A stretch of 40,388 bases of DNA, from contig JAEUMJ010000089.1 in NCBI GenBank assembly GCA_016792865.1, positions 1-40,388 of the forward strand, written 5' to 3'. The notes below the pieces were generated by a model that made no database searches, was not told the origin of the DNA, and worked only from the letters and a program-made list of their open reading frames with translations. Below are positions 9,169-17,307 of the stretch, piece after piece; the first letter of the stretch is position 1, and every line of letters starts with the position of its first letter. A program made the position numbers and the translations under genes. The DNA is from Hyphomicrobiales bacterium. Its GTDB lineage: Bacteria; Pseudomonadota; Alphaproteobacteria; Rhizobiales; Aestuariivirgaceae.

Positions 9169-9942
9169 ATGTCCGAGACTGCCCCCACCGCCGCCGTCCT
9201 GCTGATCGGCAATGAGGTGTTGTCAGGCCGCACCAAGGACAAGAACCTCGGATACATCGCCGACTATCTCACGGCCCTCGGCATCGATCTTCTGGAAGCC
9301 CGCGTGGTGGCAGACGACGAGGCTGCAATCGTGGATGCGGTGAATGCCTTGCGGGGGAGATACACCTATGTCTTCACCACCGGTGGCATCGGCCCCACCC
9401 ACGATGACATCACGGCGGACTGCATCGCCAAGGCTTTCGGTGTCGGCATTTCGCATCATCCTGAGGCGACCGCCATTCTCGAAGCCTTCTTCCGGGAGAT
9501 GGGCCGCGAGGCCAATGAAGCCCGCATGCGCATGGCCCGAATCCCGCACGGCGCCACGCTGATCTACAATCCGGTTTCGAAGGCACCGGGGTTCCGGATC
9601 GGCAACGTGCATGTGATGGCGGGCGTGCCCAAGGTCATGCATGCGATGATGGACGAGATTGCCCCGACGCTCGTGAAGGGAGCGCCGGTCAAGTCGCGCA
9701 CCATCCGCTTTGAGGGCGGTGAGGGCGACGTGGCGAAGCCACTCAAGGAGGTGCAGGACCGTTACCCGATGCTCTCCATCGGCTCGTATCCGTTCGAGAG
9801 CGAGCGTGGCTTCTCCACCAATCTGGTCCTGCGTGGTCGCGATGAGCCTGCGCTTGCGGCTGCCACCGATGAGGTGAAACTGGCTGCCGAAGCCCTGCAC
9901 AGGGCCGGAAAGGCGCGGGGCTGGGCCGAGGTCAGCGCCTAG
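9169..9942 (+). CDS. CinA N-terminal-type molybdopterin-binding-fold protein
   Basis: This 257-residue protein has only the MoaB/Mog-like domain of the CinA (competence/damage-inducible A) family. Recognisable blocks are LLIGNEVLSGRTKDKN at the N-terminus, FTTGGIGPTHDDITADCIAKAF near 73-94 and PGFRIGNVHVMAGVPKVM. In full-length CinA this domain is an ADP-ribose pyrophosphatase, and the fold is shared with molybdopterin-binding enzymes. The nicotinamide-nucleotide amidase domain is absent, so it is a short form. I choose the ATG in MSETAPTAAV; an upstream TTG at 9115 in the same frame adds an unconserved leader. It converges with the histidine kinase gene, overlapping by 4 bases. Confidence 0.88.
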   Translation: MSETAPTAAVLLIGNEVLSGRTKDKNLGYIADYLTALGIDLLEARVVADDEAAIVDAVNALRGRYTYVFTTGGIGPTHDDITADCIAKAFGVGISHHPEATAILEAFFREMGREANEARMRMARIPHGATLIYNPVSKAPGFRIGNVHVMAGVPKVMHAMMDEIAPTLVKGAPVKSRTIRFEGGEGDVAKPLKEVQDRYPMLSIGSYPFESERGFSTNLVLRGRDEPALAAATDEVKLAAEALHRAGKARGWAEVSA

Positions 9943-12260
9943 GCGACAAGTGCCTTCCGCACCTTTTCCGTCAGGTCGTTGCGGGTGAAGGGCTTGTTCA
10001 CAAGCTCGATTGAATCCGGCAGGTCCTGCATCTGGCGCACGGATCCCGGCGCATAGCCCGACATGAACAGGATCTTCAGGCTGGGCCGCACCTTCATCGC
10101 CTTCACGGCGAGTTCCGGGCCGTTCATGCCGCCCGCCATGATGACATCCGAGAGAACGAGATCGATGTCCTGGCGTTCGGTGATGAGTTGCAGGCCCTCG
10201 TGACCGTCCTTCGCGGTGATCACGTCAAAGTCCATTTCCTCGATCATGGCCGCGGCCACGTCACGGACCGAGGGATTGTCCTCCACGACAAGCACAAGCT
10301 GCTTGCGCCTGCCGGCGCTGGCCGATTGGGCGGGTGCCGCGGGGATGTTGCCAAGCTCACGCTTCAATTGTGCCTGCAGGTCGGTGGGCAGGCTTGGCTC
10401 GATGTCCTTGGCGGAACCGCGCAGGCGCGGCAGGTAGATCTTCACGGTCGTGCCGTGACCCACCTCCGAGTAAACCTTGATGTGGCCATTCGACTGCTTC
10501 ACGAAGCCGTAGATCATCGACAGGCCAAGGCCCGAACCCTTTTCCGGACCCTTAGTGGTGAAGAAGGGCTGGAAGACCTTCTCGATGATTTCCGGCGCCA
10601 TGCCGGAACCCGTGTCGGTGACGGAGATTTCCACGTAATCGCCGGGGATCACTTCCTCATGCTCGGCGCAATAGGCAGCGTCCAGCTTGCGATTGGTCGT
10701 TTCGATGATCAGGCTGCCGCCTGCGGGCTGCATGGCGTCGCGGGCATTGATGGCGAGGTTCAGGACCGCTGTCTCCAGCATGGTCTTGTCCACCTTGATG
10801 GACCACAATTCCTCGCCCGGTATGATCTTCAGTTCCACGATGGCCGTCAGTGCCTGCTTCAGCATGTCCTGCATGGAGAAAAGCAGCTCGTTGACGGTCA
10901 CTTCCTTGTTCTGCAACGTCTGCTGGCGCGAGAAGGCCAACATGCGGCGCGTGAGTTCCGAACCTTTTTCTGCGGCGTCGATGGCGGCGCGGATGCGCTT
11001 CAGGGCGCGGTCGTCGCTGCGGACCAGTTGCTCGACAAGCTGCAGGTTGCCCATCACGACCATGAGCAGGTTGTTGAAGTCGTGCGCGATGCCGCCGGTG
11101 AGCTGGCCGACGGCCTCCATTTTTTGTGCCTGGTGGAAGCGCTTTTCCAGTGCCTTGCGGTCGGTCACGCACTGGCAGCAACCGAACACGCCATCGACGA
11201 CACCCTTGTCGTCGCGCTCCGGCTCCATGCTGACTTCGAAATAGGCAAGCTCACCCTTCTTGTCCTTGACGGCGATCTCGAGATTCTTGATGGCGGTTCC
11301 GATCTTGGCGAGTTCCAGCGCCTCGCAGAATTTCTCGCGGTCGCCCGGCTCGATCATGCCGATGAAGGTCTTGAGGTTGGGATGGATCATGGCATCGGCC
11401 ATGCCGATCAATGCGGCCATCTCCTGAGAGAGACGCGAGACGCCCGACTCATTGCGCAGTGAAAAACTGCCGAGGCGCGCCGCCGATTGCGTGCGTTTGA
11501 AGTTGCGCTCCGACACTTTCAGGCGCTCCAGCGCCACCATCTGCTCGTCGATGTTGCGGCACAGCCCGATGCACTTCATCGGGTGGCCGTCGGTGGGACT
11601 GCGGATCACGCCGGCGAGGGATTCAATCCAGACGTATTTGCCCGACGAGGTCTTGACGCGATAGCGCGTCTGGAAAATGTCAGCGCCGAAGGGAGCCTTG
11701 CGTACCTTCTCCGAGATCGTCTTGTCGCGGTCTTCCGGGTGAATGAGTTCATCGAAGCTGGCGAAGTTGAGATTGCGCTCACCGACCTTGTGACCGAAGA
11801 TCTCGTACATCTCCGGCGAGTTATAGGTCTCGTCAGTTTCGTAGTTGTAGTCCCAGACGGCGTAGCCGCCGGACTTGAGGGCGAGCGAAAGCCGCTTCTC
11901 GTTCTGCAGCACAAGTTGCGCCGTGCCCGCGTCGATGCCCTTGCCGGTGAGGAGATAGAAGGACTTTTCGCCCTCATCCCATTTCTGGGCGGAGAAGACC
12001 TTACGGATGGCCGAGCCAAGCGGGTGAAGGTAGGAAACCTCGATCTGCTGGTTGTCGCTGCCATCCTCGTGCGGAACCCGGCGGGCTGAAAGGGTGCCAG
12101 CCCCGGCCTTGTAGAGGCCCTTGCCCACCACATCGCCGCGCTGGCAATTCCAGGCCCGGAGCAGTGGAACCGTCACATCCATCACCACCGCATCGGGGAG
12201 CGAAACGGCCAAAGCCTCCACGCCCGCCGCTTCCATGGCTTTGATCAGCTTTTCAATCAT
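9939..12260 (-). CDS. Hybrid sensor histidine kinase with three PAS regions and receiver domain
   Basis: This is a predicted soluble hybrid kinase of 773 residues. A divergent PAS-like region covers about 1-105. A clear PAS_3-type sensor follows at about 125-240 (SGGYAVWDYNY, IHPEDRD, MKCIGLCRNID), and a third PAS at about 250-370. The dimerisation helix carries the phosphoacceptor H393 in GGIAHDFNNLL. The ATPase domain has N-box NLAINARDAM, DTGSGMAP and GSGLGLSMIYGF. A receiver domain from about 654 has phosphoacceptor D705 in LVLSDVIM and the conserved K in VNKPF. No membrane segment is seen, so the signal is probably cytosolic. In-frame starts at 12413 (TTG) and 12344 (ATG) exist; I prefer 12260, with AGGGCGG upstream. 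No partner regulator lies adjacent, so it is an orphan. Confidence 0.9.
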   Translation of the reverse strand: MIEKLIKAMEAAGVEALAVSLPDAVVMDVTVPLLRAWNCQRGDVVGKGLYKAGAGTLSARRVPHEDGSDNQQIEVSYLHPLGSAIRKVFSAQKWDEGEKSFYLLTGKGIDAGTAQLVLQNEKRLSLALKSGGYAVWDYNYETDETYNSPEMYEIFGHKVGERNLNFASFDELIHPEDRDKTISEKVRKAPFGADIFQTRYRVKTSSGKYVWIESLAGVIRSPTDGHPMKCIGLCRNIDEQMVALERLKVSERNFKRTQSAARLGSFSLRNESGVSRLSQEMAALIGMADAMIHPNLKTFIGMIEPGDREKFCEALELAKIGTAIKNLEIAVKDKKGELAYFEVSMEPERDDKGVVDGVFGCCQCVTDRKALEKRFHQAQKMEAVGQLTGGIAHDFNNLLMVVMGNLQLVEQLVRSDDRALKRIRAAIDAAEKGSELTRRMLAFSRQQTLQNKEVTVNELLFSMQDMLKQALTAIVELKIIPGEELWSIKVDKTMLETAVLNLAINARDAMQPAGGSLIIETTNRKLDAAYCAEHEEVIPGDYVEISVTDTGSGMAPEIIEKVFQPFFTTKGPEKGSGLGLSMIYGFVKQSNGHIKVYSEVGHGTTVKIYLPRLRGSAKDIEPSLPTDLQAQLKRELGNIPAAPAQSASAGRRKQLVLVVEDNPSVRDVAAAMIEEMDFDVITAKDGHEGLQLITERQDIDLVLSDVIMAGGMNGPELAVKAMKVRPSLKILFMSGYAPGSVRQMQDLPDSIELVNKPFTRNDLTEKVRKALVA

Positions 12261-12412
12261 TTGCCGCCCTGCTGCAGAAGAAGACAAGAAGCCGCCTTTG
12301 TAACTCCAAAAGAGTGAAACAAACCTTTCCTGCACTCTTGCCATTGAACCCATTCCGGTGACCATGCATAAAGCCTGTTCATGGCGGCTGGGCCTGTTTC
12401 GAGGGGGCGACA

Positions 12413-12910
12413 ATGGACGAGAAGTGGCAGAAGAGTTTTCCGGTCTCCTGGGACCAATTCCACCGTGATGCCAGGGCCTTGGCGTGGCGGCTGTCCTCTG
12501 CCGGGCCGTTCCGGGCGGTGGTTGCGATTACGCGCGGCGGGCTTGTGCCGGCGGCTGTGGTGGCGCGCGAGCTTGGCATCCGTGTCATCGAAACGGTCTG
12601 CATCGCCTCCTATGATTATGACAAGCAAGGCGAAATCTCGGTTCTCAAGAAGGTCGCCGGAGAGATTTCGGGTGACGACAAGGGCAAGGGCGTGCTGATC
12701 GTGGACGACCTCGTGGATACGGGGGCAACCGCGAAAGTGGTCCGGGAGATGATGCCCCAGGCCCACTTCGCGACGGTCTATGCCAAGCCGTCAGGTCGTC
12801 CGCTGGTGGATACCTTTGTGACTGAGGTCAGCCAGGATACCTGGATCTATCTGCCGTGGGACATGGACCTGCAATTCGCTCCGCCCATCCGGGAACGGGC
12901 GACGGCTTAG
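12413..12910 (+). CDS. gpt: Xanthine(-guanine) phosphoribosyltransferase
   Basis: This 165-residue purine-salvage enzyme converts xanthine or guanine plus PRPP to the nucleotide. The PRPP-binding signature is [13 protein letters not shown] at residues 94-106. [10 protein letters not shown] near 39-48 and the C-terminal TWIYLPWDM resemble the purine-contacting tail of E. coli Gpt (WDM), which is why I choose gpt over hpt. The ATG is preceded by GAGGGGGCGACA. It is divergent from the kinase gene and overlaps the adenylate cyclase gene tail to tail, the two stop codons sharing bases. Confidence 0.9.
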   Translation: MDEKWQKSFPVSWDQFHRDARALAWRLSSAGPFRAVVAITRGGLVPAAVVARELGIRVIETVCIASYDYDKQGEISVLKKVAGEISGDDKGKGVLIVDDLVDTGATAKVVREMMPQAHFATVYAKPSGRPLVDTFVTEVSQDTWIYLPWDMDLQFAPPIRERATA

Positions 12911-15099
12911 GCCGGGCGAGCGAAGTCGCCCGGACGCTTCAGCACCGTCTCGAAATAGTGGGCCAGGGCAGGGTGCTGCGCTGACAGTTCATCGAACAGC
13001 ATGCGGATCATGTCGGACTGTTTCTTTGATCCGGATTTATCAAGTCTTTCAACGAGTTCATTGTAAGTCTTGCGAAACTTCTGGAATTCCGGCGAGGCCC
13101 CGTGGGCCTCATCGTCAACAATGATGTGAACCGGCTCCGCCCTTGATTTTCCTTTCATCGGCAGGCTGCCGGCATAGAGCCAGGCAAGCTCGGCGGTCTT
13201 GCCGTTCAGTGTGCCTGCCACCGCAATGTCGAAACCGAGGGCCTTGCAGGTCGCCTCGGTGCGGGCGGCAGTGTTCACCGTCTCGCCCAGCACGGAATAA
13301 TCGAAGCGCTCGGCAGATCCCATGTTGCCCACGCAGGCCGGGCCGCTCGCCAGCCCGACCCGCACGGCGAGGCGCGGCGCGCCACGTTCGGTCAGGAGGG
13401 CATGGAGATCGGGGTCGTCGTTCAGGGCCGCCACGGCCTTGCGGATGCCGATGGCAGCACGGGCAGCATGATACTGATGGTTCTCCAGCGGGATGGGCGC
13501 GTTCCAGAAAGCCATGATGGCGTCGCCGATGTATTTGTCGATCGTGCCCTTCTCGGCGAGGATGGCCTTGCTGCCTGCATCGAGCAACCGGTTCACCACC
13601 TTCACAAGACTCACGGGATCGAGCTTTTCCGAGAGCGGCGTGAAGTTCTCGATATCAACGAAGAGCACGGTCACGTCACGCATCTCACCGCCGAGCTTGA
13701 GGCTCGCCGGATTGTTTTCGATTTCGGCCAGCACGGCAGGGGCCACATATTGCGCGAAGGCCCCACGCAATTGCCGGCCATGCCTGTCCGTCACCATCAG
13801 CTTCAGGGCAATGCTGCCGAGGAAGGTGAGGGTCAGCGCAATGAGGGGATAGGTTGCATCAAGGAGGAGGCTTCCACTGCGAAAGGCCAGCAGCACACCT
13901 GCAATGATCGCAACTGCGAGAAGCGCGCAGGCGATGATCGAGGTGCGCGGCCGCACAAAGCCCGTGAAGGCGGCAAGCGCAATTCCCACGACAATCACGC
14001 CCAGGATTTCAGCGCCCGCTGCCCATTCCGGCCGGGTGAGGAACGTGCCGCTCAGGACCTGTTCGATGGCCTGGGCATGAACGGAGACGCCCGGCACGGT
14101 CTCCCCCAGCGCCGAGGTCCGGACGTCGAGCAGTCCCACGGCGGATGTCCCCACGAACACCACATGACCTTCAATCAGCGGGCGAAGCGCATCGCGTTCC
14201 TTGCCGGACAGCACCCGCGCTGCGGGCACATAGAGATCGCGCGGGTCGGGACGGTAGTAGACATAGAACTGGCCGGATTCCGAAAGGGGTACTTCGAGGT
14301 CGCCCACCACAAGGGATTCGATGGCGTTGCGCGTGTCGGGCGAGGCGTGGACAAGAAGCGTCTCGGCTCCTTGCGCAACACGAAGCGTCTCAGCCGCGAG
14401 AGACGGATAGAGCCTCTCCCCGTCGCCCAGTAGGAAGGGAATCTGCCGCGCCACGCCTTCATCGGTGGCGAGCGAGATATTCATGCTTCCGACACCCGCC
14501 GCTGCCGCATCGAGGATGGGCAGGTTGGTGGTGATGGCCAAAAGCCGTGGAGCGGCATCGAGTGCATCCTCACCCGTTTGCGCAAACCCCGCCTTGAGCG
14601 GCGGTGCCTTCGTCCTGCTGCCCCCGGAGGACGCAAAGGCAAGCACGACGGGCCGACCCCTGATCGCGGTGGCAAAGGTCTCGTCATTGTCGGGCAGGGT
14701 AGTGGGATCAAGCGTGGCAGAGGCCGCCTTCAACGCTTCCTGGGCCTCCGGTGTCGCCAGCACCTTGCGCGGCGACATGCGATCTGGCTCCGGGAAGACG
14801 ATGTCGAAAGCAACGGCGGCGGCACCAAGGTCGATCAGCTCATTGGTGAGTGCCGCCAGTGTGCTGCGCGGCCACGGCCATTGCCCGACCTCGCCGAGCG
14901 AAGCCTCATCGATGTCGATGATGCGGACGGGTTGCGCCTCGCTCATTTCCCGGGGCCAGATGCGTTGCAGCGTGTCGAAGCCGGAACCCCGCAACGATGC
15001 GATGAGGGCCGGGTCGCTGCTGCGCATGAAGGTGAGCAAGCCGATCAGCACGACACCAGCAAGAGCCGGCAACCAGTTGCTCAGCTTTTGCTGTGTCAT
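12907..15099 (-). CDS. CHASE2-domain adenylate cyclase (class III), membrane bound
   Basis: This 730-residue sensor enzyme makes cyclic nucleotide, most likely cAMP. After one N-terminal membrane helix (about 8-25) comes a CHASE2 extracytoplasmic sensor domain to about residue 345, with [22 protein letters not shown] at its start (conserved in CHASE2). Three transmembrane helices follow at about 361-435, then the catalytic domain. Metal-binding D482 (VDIENFT) and D526 (KYIGDA) are present, with K522 and S602 at the purine-recognition positions and N609/R613 in VNTAAR, so it should be active. It lies 40 bases after a FecR-domain gene, a common pairing. The Popeye-like cNMP-binding protein nearby is a plausible effector. 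Confidence 0.92.
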   Translation of the reverse strand: MTQQKLSNWLPALAGVVLIGLLTFMRSSDPALIASLRGSGFDTLQRIWPREMSEAQPVRIIDIDEASLGEVGQWPWPRSTLAALTNELIDLGAAAVAFDIVFPEPDRMSPRKVLATPEAQEALKAASATLDPTTLPDNDETFATAIRGRPVVLAFASSGGSRTKAPPLKAGFAQTGEDALDAAPRLLAITTNLPILDAAAAGVGSMNISLATDEGVARQIPFLLGDGERLYPSLAAETLRVAQGAETLLVHASPDTRNAIESLVVGDLEVPLSESGQFYVYYRPDPRDLYVPAARVLSGKERDALRPLIEGHVVFVGTSAVGLLDVRTSALGETVPGVSVHAQAIEQVLSGTFLTRPEWAAGAEILGVIVVGIALAAFTGFVRPRTSIIACALLAVAIIAGVLLAFRSGSLLLDATYPLIALTLTFLGSIALKLMVTDRHGRQLRGAFAQYVAPAVLAEIENNPASLKLGGEMRDVTVLFVDIENFTPLSEKLDPVSLVKVVNRLLDAGSKAILAEKGTIDKYIGDAIMAFWNAPIPLENHQYHAARAAIGIRKAVAALNDDPDLHALLTERGAPRLAVRVGLASGPACVGNMGSAERFDYSVLGETVNTAARTEATCKALGFDIAVAGTLNGKTAELAWLYAGSLPMKGKSRAEPVHIIVDDEAHGASPEFQKFRKTYNELVERLDKSGSKKQSDMIRMLFDELSAQHPALAHYFETVLKRPGDFARPA

Positions 15100-15139
15100 G
15101 CGCTGTTCACCCCGGGAAGTCCCTGCCGTTCAACAGCGA

Positions 15140-15892
15140 TCAGTCGGGGTTGTACCTCTGGCGTTGTTGACGTGCCGGATCGCGGAAGCCGCGGTTGTTT
15201 TGGCCGAACTGCCCATACTTGGAGATGCTGTTGCGGCACTTGTTGGTTTGCAGATGGAACTGCGACCGCAATGGCGACTGATCGAGAATATAGGGAAGGT
15301 TGTTGACCACAACGCGGCCTGCGTCTGCACCGACGAACTCCTTGGCGCTGCCACGTCCTGCCTGGCCCACTTCACAGGTGTCTGCCAGTTCGACGCACTT
15401 GCCCTTGTCACAGAGCTTGACGAGACCTGTCATCACCGCAACGCCGGATACGCGCTTGTCCCAGAAGTCAAAGCCGGTGCCGCGGATGCCGATGGTGGCG
15501 CTCGATGTGCTGATGTCATAGGCGCTCTTCGCGCTCCTGCCGGTGATGAAACGGAAGGTGCCGCGCAATGTCTTGATCGACACTTTCTGCGCCGAGCTGC
15601 CGCCCTTCATCACGAAGCGGTCGAGGAGAAGGGATGAGCTTGGCCCAACCACAAGGCGGGTGTTGTCGTTGAGAACGATCTGCGCATTGCCGATCGCACC
15701 GACGGTCACCTTGTCGTCCTCGAAAACGGCCGACCCTTCTTTCAGCTTGCGGTCGCCGCCGGGGCCCGACGCTGAAGGCGAACCGGCCACGGCAACAACC
15801 TTGCCGATCTGGGAAGCCGCTTCTGCGGCTGTTAGGGAAAATGAAAGCGCTGCCATCGCAATAATGGCACGAAAGCCAAGACCCAAGGTCAT
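15140..15892 (-). CDS. Secreted FecR-domain protein
   Basis: This 250-residue exported protein has an N-terminal signal peptide ending near AAEA (about residue 25). A FecR domain spans about 28-160, with GDRKLKEGSAVFEDDKVTV, the strand NAQIVLNDNTRLVVGPSSSLLLD and the STSSATIGIRGTGFDF segment. This form lacks an N-terminal cytoplasmic anti-sigma part and no sigma factor is adjacent, so it is not a classical ferric-citrate regulator. The C-terminal 40 residues are rich in Gln, Asn and Arg. FecR proteins of this kind are often encoded beside CHASE2 cyclases, where they may act in the periplasm with the sensor domain. That role is inferred from neighbourhood only. Confidence 0.88.
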   Translation of the reverse strand: MTLGLGFRAIIAMAALSFSLTAAEAASQIGKVVAVAGSPSASGPGGDRKLKEGSAVFEDDKVTVGAIGNAQIVLNDNTRLVVGPSSSLLLDRFVMKGGSSAQKVSIKTLRGTFRFITGRSAKSAYDISTSSATIGIRGTGFDFWDKRVSGVAVMTGLVKLCDKGKCVELADTCEVGQAGRGSAKEFVGADAGRVVVNNLPYILDQSPLRSQFHLQTNKCRNSISKYGQFGQNNRGFRDPARQQRQRYNPD

Positions 15893-15987
15893 GTCACGTC
15901 ACTCTGCAACTGAAGTATAGCCCCGTGGGAAGGTTCTAGACCGCCGTTGCAGGGTTGGCAACAGGTTGCATAATACATAGATTAGCG

Positions 15988-16380
15988 ATGATGCCCATTT
16001 CTGATGCAACCCCGATTCTTCTTCTGCTCGTCCTCTTTCAGGTGAAGCATTTTATCTGTGACGCACCGCTGCAAACGGGGGCCATGGTCCGGGACAAGGG
16101 GCACTACGGGCGCGTCCTGGGAATAGTTCACGCGGGCATCCACGGTGCCGGAACATTGGGCACGCTCCTGCTCTTCGGTGCCTTGCCCCTGCTGGCGGTC
16201 AAGCTGGCGCTTCTTGATTTCGTGATCCATTACCACGTCGATTTCAGCAAGGAGCAGATCGTGCGCCGGGCCGGATGGACAACGTCGGTGCCGCAATTCT
16301 GGTGGGCGTTGAGTGCCGACCAGATGATGCACCAGCTCACCTACCTGCTGCTGGCGTGGCTGGTGTTTGCCGGGTTCTGA
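15988..16380 (+). CDS. DUF3307 family small membrane protein
   Basis: This 130-residue integral membrane protein has about four hydrophobic segments. It has the DUF3307 hallmark at its start, LLVLFQVKHFICDAPLQT, and several buried or membrane-edge polar groups: H21 and D25, HAGIHG, HYHVDF and DQMMHQ. The conserved His/Asp pattern suggests metal binding or catalysis, but no function is known to me. Two adjacent ATGs (15988, 15991) can serve as start. A TTG further upstream gives a non-conserved leader that overlaps a promoter-like TTGCAG (15947) and CATAAT (15969), spaced by 16 bases. It is divergent from fecR, and its stop abuts that of the cNMP-binding gene. Confidence 0.8.
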   Translation: MMPISDATPILLLLVLFQVKHFICDAPLQTGAMVRDKGHYGRVLGIVHAGIHGAGTLGTLLLFGALPLLAVKLALLDFVIHYHVDFSKEQIVRRAGWTTSVPQFWWALSADQMMHQLTYLLLAWLVFAGF

Positions 16381-17073
16381 TCAGAGCCGCGTCGGATCAT
16401 CCTCATCGAGAACGCGGCGCGTGTTGGTGCGGCGCATCTTCATGGCAAGGTCACGCCCCAGCAATTGGTACATGATGCCGGAGATCTGCTCGTCGGAAGC
16501 GACCACCCGCGCCATCTTCATTTTCGAGAAGGCCAGTACGCGGCTCGGTTCATCGATCGTCACGGTTGCGGTTGCCGGATTACCGGTCAGGTAAGCGATC
16601 TCGCCGATGAAGGTTCCTTTTTCGAGATAGGTGACGAACGTGCCGCTGACCTCGACATTGGCCCGGCCCCGGCAGAGGAAGTACAGTGCATCGACAGGCG
16701 CATCCTGGCGCGTCAGCACATCGCCCGCCACATAGTTCTTCCAGTCGGCGGCGCGCAGCAGCTTGGCAATCTGGAAGTCGGTGAGACCCGAAAGGGATTC
16801 GCGCAGCAGCGGCGCATCAGCTTCCGGCAGGCGCAGGCTCAGCCGCTCCTTCGTGAGGATCACGAGATGGAAGACGTTGATGGCGATGAACACGACAGTC
16901 CAGCCGATGCCGACCGCCAGATCACCGCCCGTGTATGAGAAATAGATGATCTCAAGCGCCGAGCCGAGCACGGCGACGACGCGGAGCCAATAGATATTGG
17001 TCAGCCAATACGAGAGTGCGAGGATAAGATAGGACAAATGCCCGAAAGCATTGCCAAACGACACGAGGTCCAT
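16381..17073 (-). CDS. Membrane-anchored cyclic-nucleotide-binding domain protein, Popeye-like architecture
   Basis: This 230-residue protein has three N-terminal hydrophobic segments (about 10-30, 31-48, 52-73) followed by a Crp-like cyclic-nucleotide-binding domain at about 95-205. That is the layout of Popeye-domain proteins, and the link segment (WTVVFIAINVFHLVIL) resembles POPDC proteins by eye. The phosphate-binding cassette is FIGEIAYLTGNPATATV: the Gly-Glu pair is present, but the position of the usual phosphate-contacting Arg is Ala167. A TTG start at 17142 is possible; the ATG at 17073 is preferred because GGGGAGGA lies 8 bases upstream. It converges with the DUF3307 gene, close to the adenylate cyclase gene. 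There is no DNA-binding domain, so it is not a transcription factor. Confidence 0.82.
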   Translation of the reverse strand: MDLVSFGNAFGHLSYLILALSYWLTNIYWLRVVAVLGSALEIIYFSYTGGDLAVGIGWTVVFIAINVFHLVILTKERLSLRLPEADAPLLRESLSGLTDFQIAKLLRAADWKNYVAGDVLTRQDAPVDALYFLCRGRANVEVSGTFVTYLEKGTFIGEIAYLTGNPATATVTIDEPSRVLAFSKMKMARVVASDEQISGIMYQLLGRDLAMKMRRTNTRRVLDEDDPTRL

Positions 17074-17081
17074 CAGTTCCA

Positions 17082-17091
17082 CTCCTCCCCT
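17082..17091 (-). promoter_or_regulatory. Strong Shine-Dalgarno deciding the start of the cNMP-binding gene
   Basis: On the minus strand AGGGGAGGAG ends 8 bases before the ATG at 17073. The longer TTG alternative at 17142 has no comparable site, so the shorter form is preferred. Confidence 0.65.
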
Positions 17092-17125
17092 GAGCCCCCC
17101 GCAAATTCGCAACTTCCACAAGACC

Positions 17126-17155
17126 TTGTCAAGAAAGGACAAGCAAGCCTAGATG
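17126..17155 (+). promoter_or_regulatory. Candidate promoter for tRNA-Leu(UAA)
   Basis: TTGTCA (17126-17131) and TAGATG (17150-17155) are separated by 18 bases and lie about 30 bases before the tRNA. The -35 box is part of a small inverted repeat, CTTGTC with GACAAG. This is a match by eye only. Confidence 0.35.
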
Positions 17156-17184
17156 CGGCGGCGGCGGGCACACTTGCCGTCTGT

Positions 17185-17270
17185 GCGGGCGTGGCGGAAT
17201 GGTAGACGCAACGGACTTAAAATCCGTTGGGGGTAACTCCGTGAGGGTTCGAGTCCCTCCGCCCGCACCA
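17185..17270 (+). tRNA. tRNA-Leu (anticodon UAA)
   Basis: The sequence folds as a class II tRNA with a long variable arm. The acceptor stem GCGGGCG pairs with CGCCCGC and is followed by discriminator A and an encoded CCA. The D-loop has the leucine form TGGTAGACGC. The anticodon stem GGA/TCC region encloses CTTAAAA with anticodon TAA, the variable arm is GGGGGTAACTCC-like, and the T-arm has GGTTCGAGTCC. It stands alone, upstream of the aminotransferase gene. Confidence 0.95.
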
Positions 17271-17307
17271 AAGGTGGCCGATGCGCAGTCGGAAGGCAGG
17301 GTAAGCG

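Noticed and set aside
10188..11462. 424-codon plus-strand frame opposite the histidine kinase
   Set aside because: The kinase has complete H, N, G and receiver motifs; the opposite frame does not resemble any family.
15140..15892. FecR protein as part of an iron-responsive sigma factor system
   Set aside because: There is no ECF sigma factor or TonB receptor nearby and the protein has its own signal peptide; the cyclase pairing explains it better.
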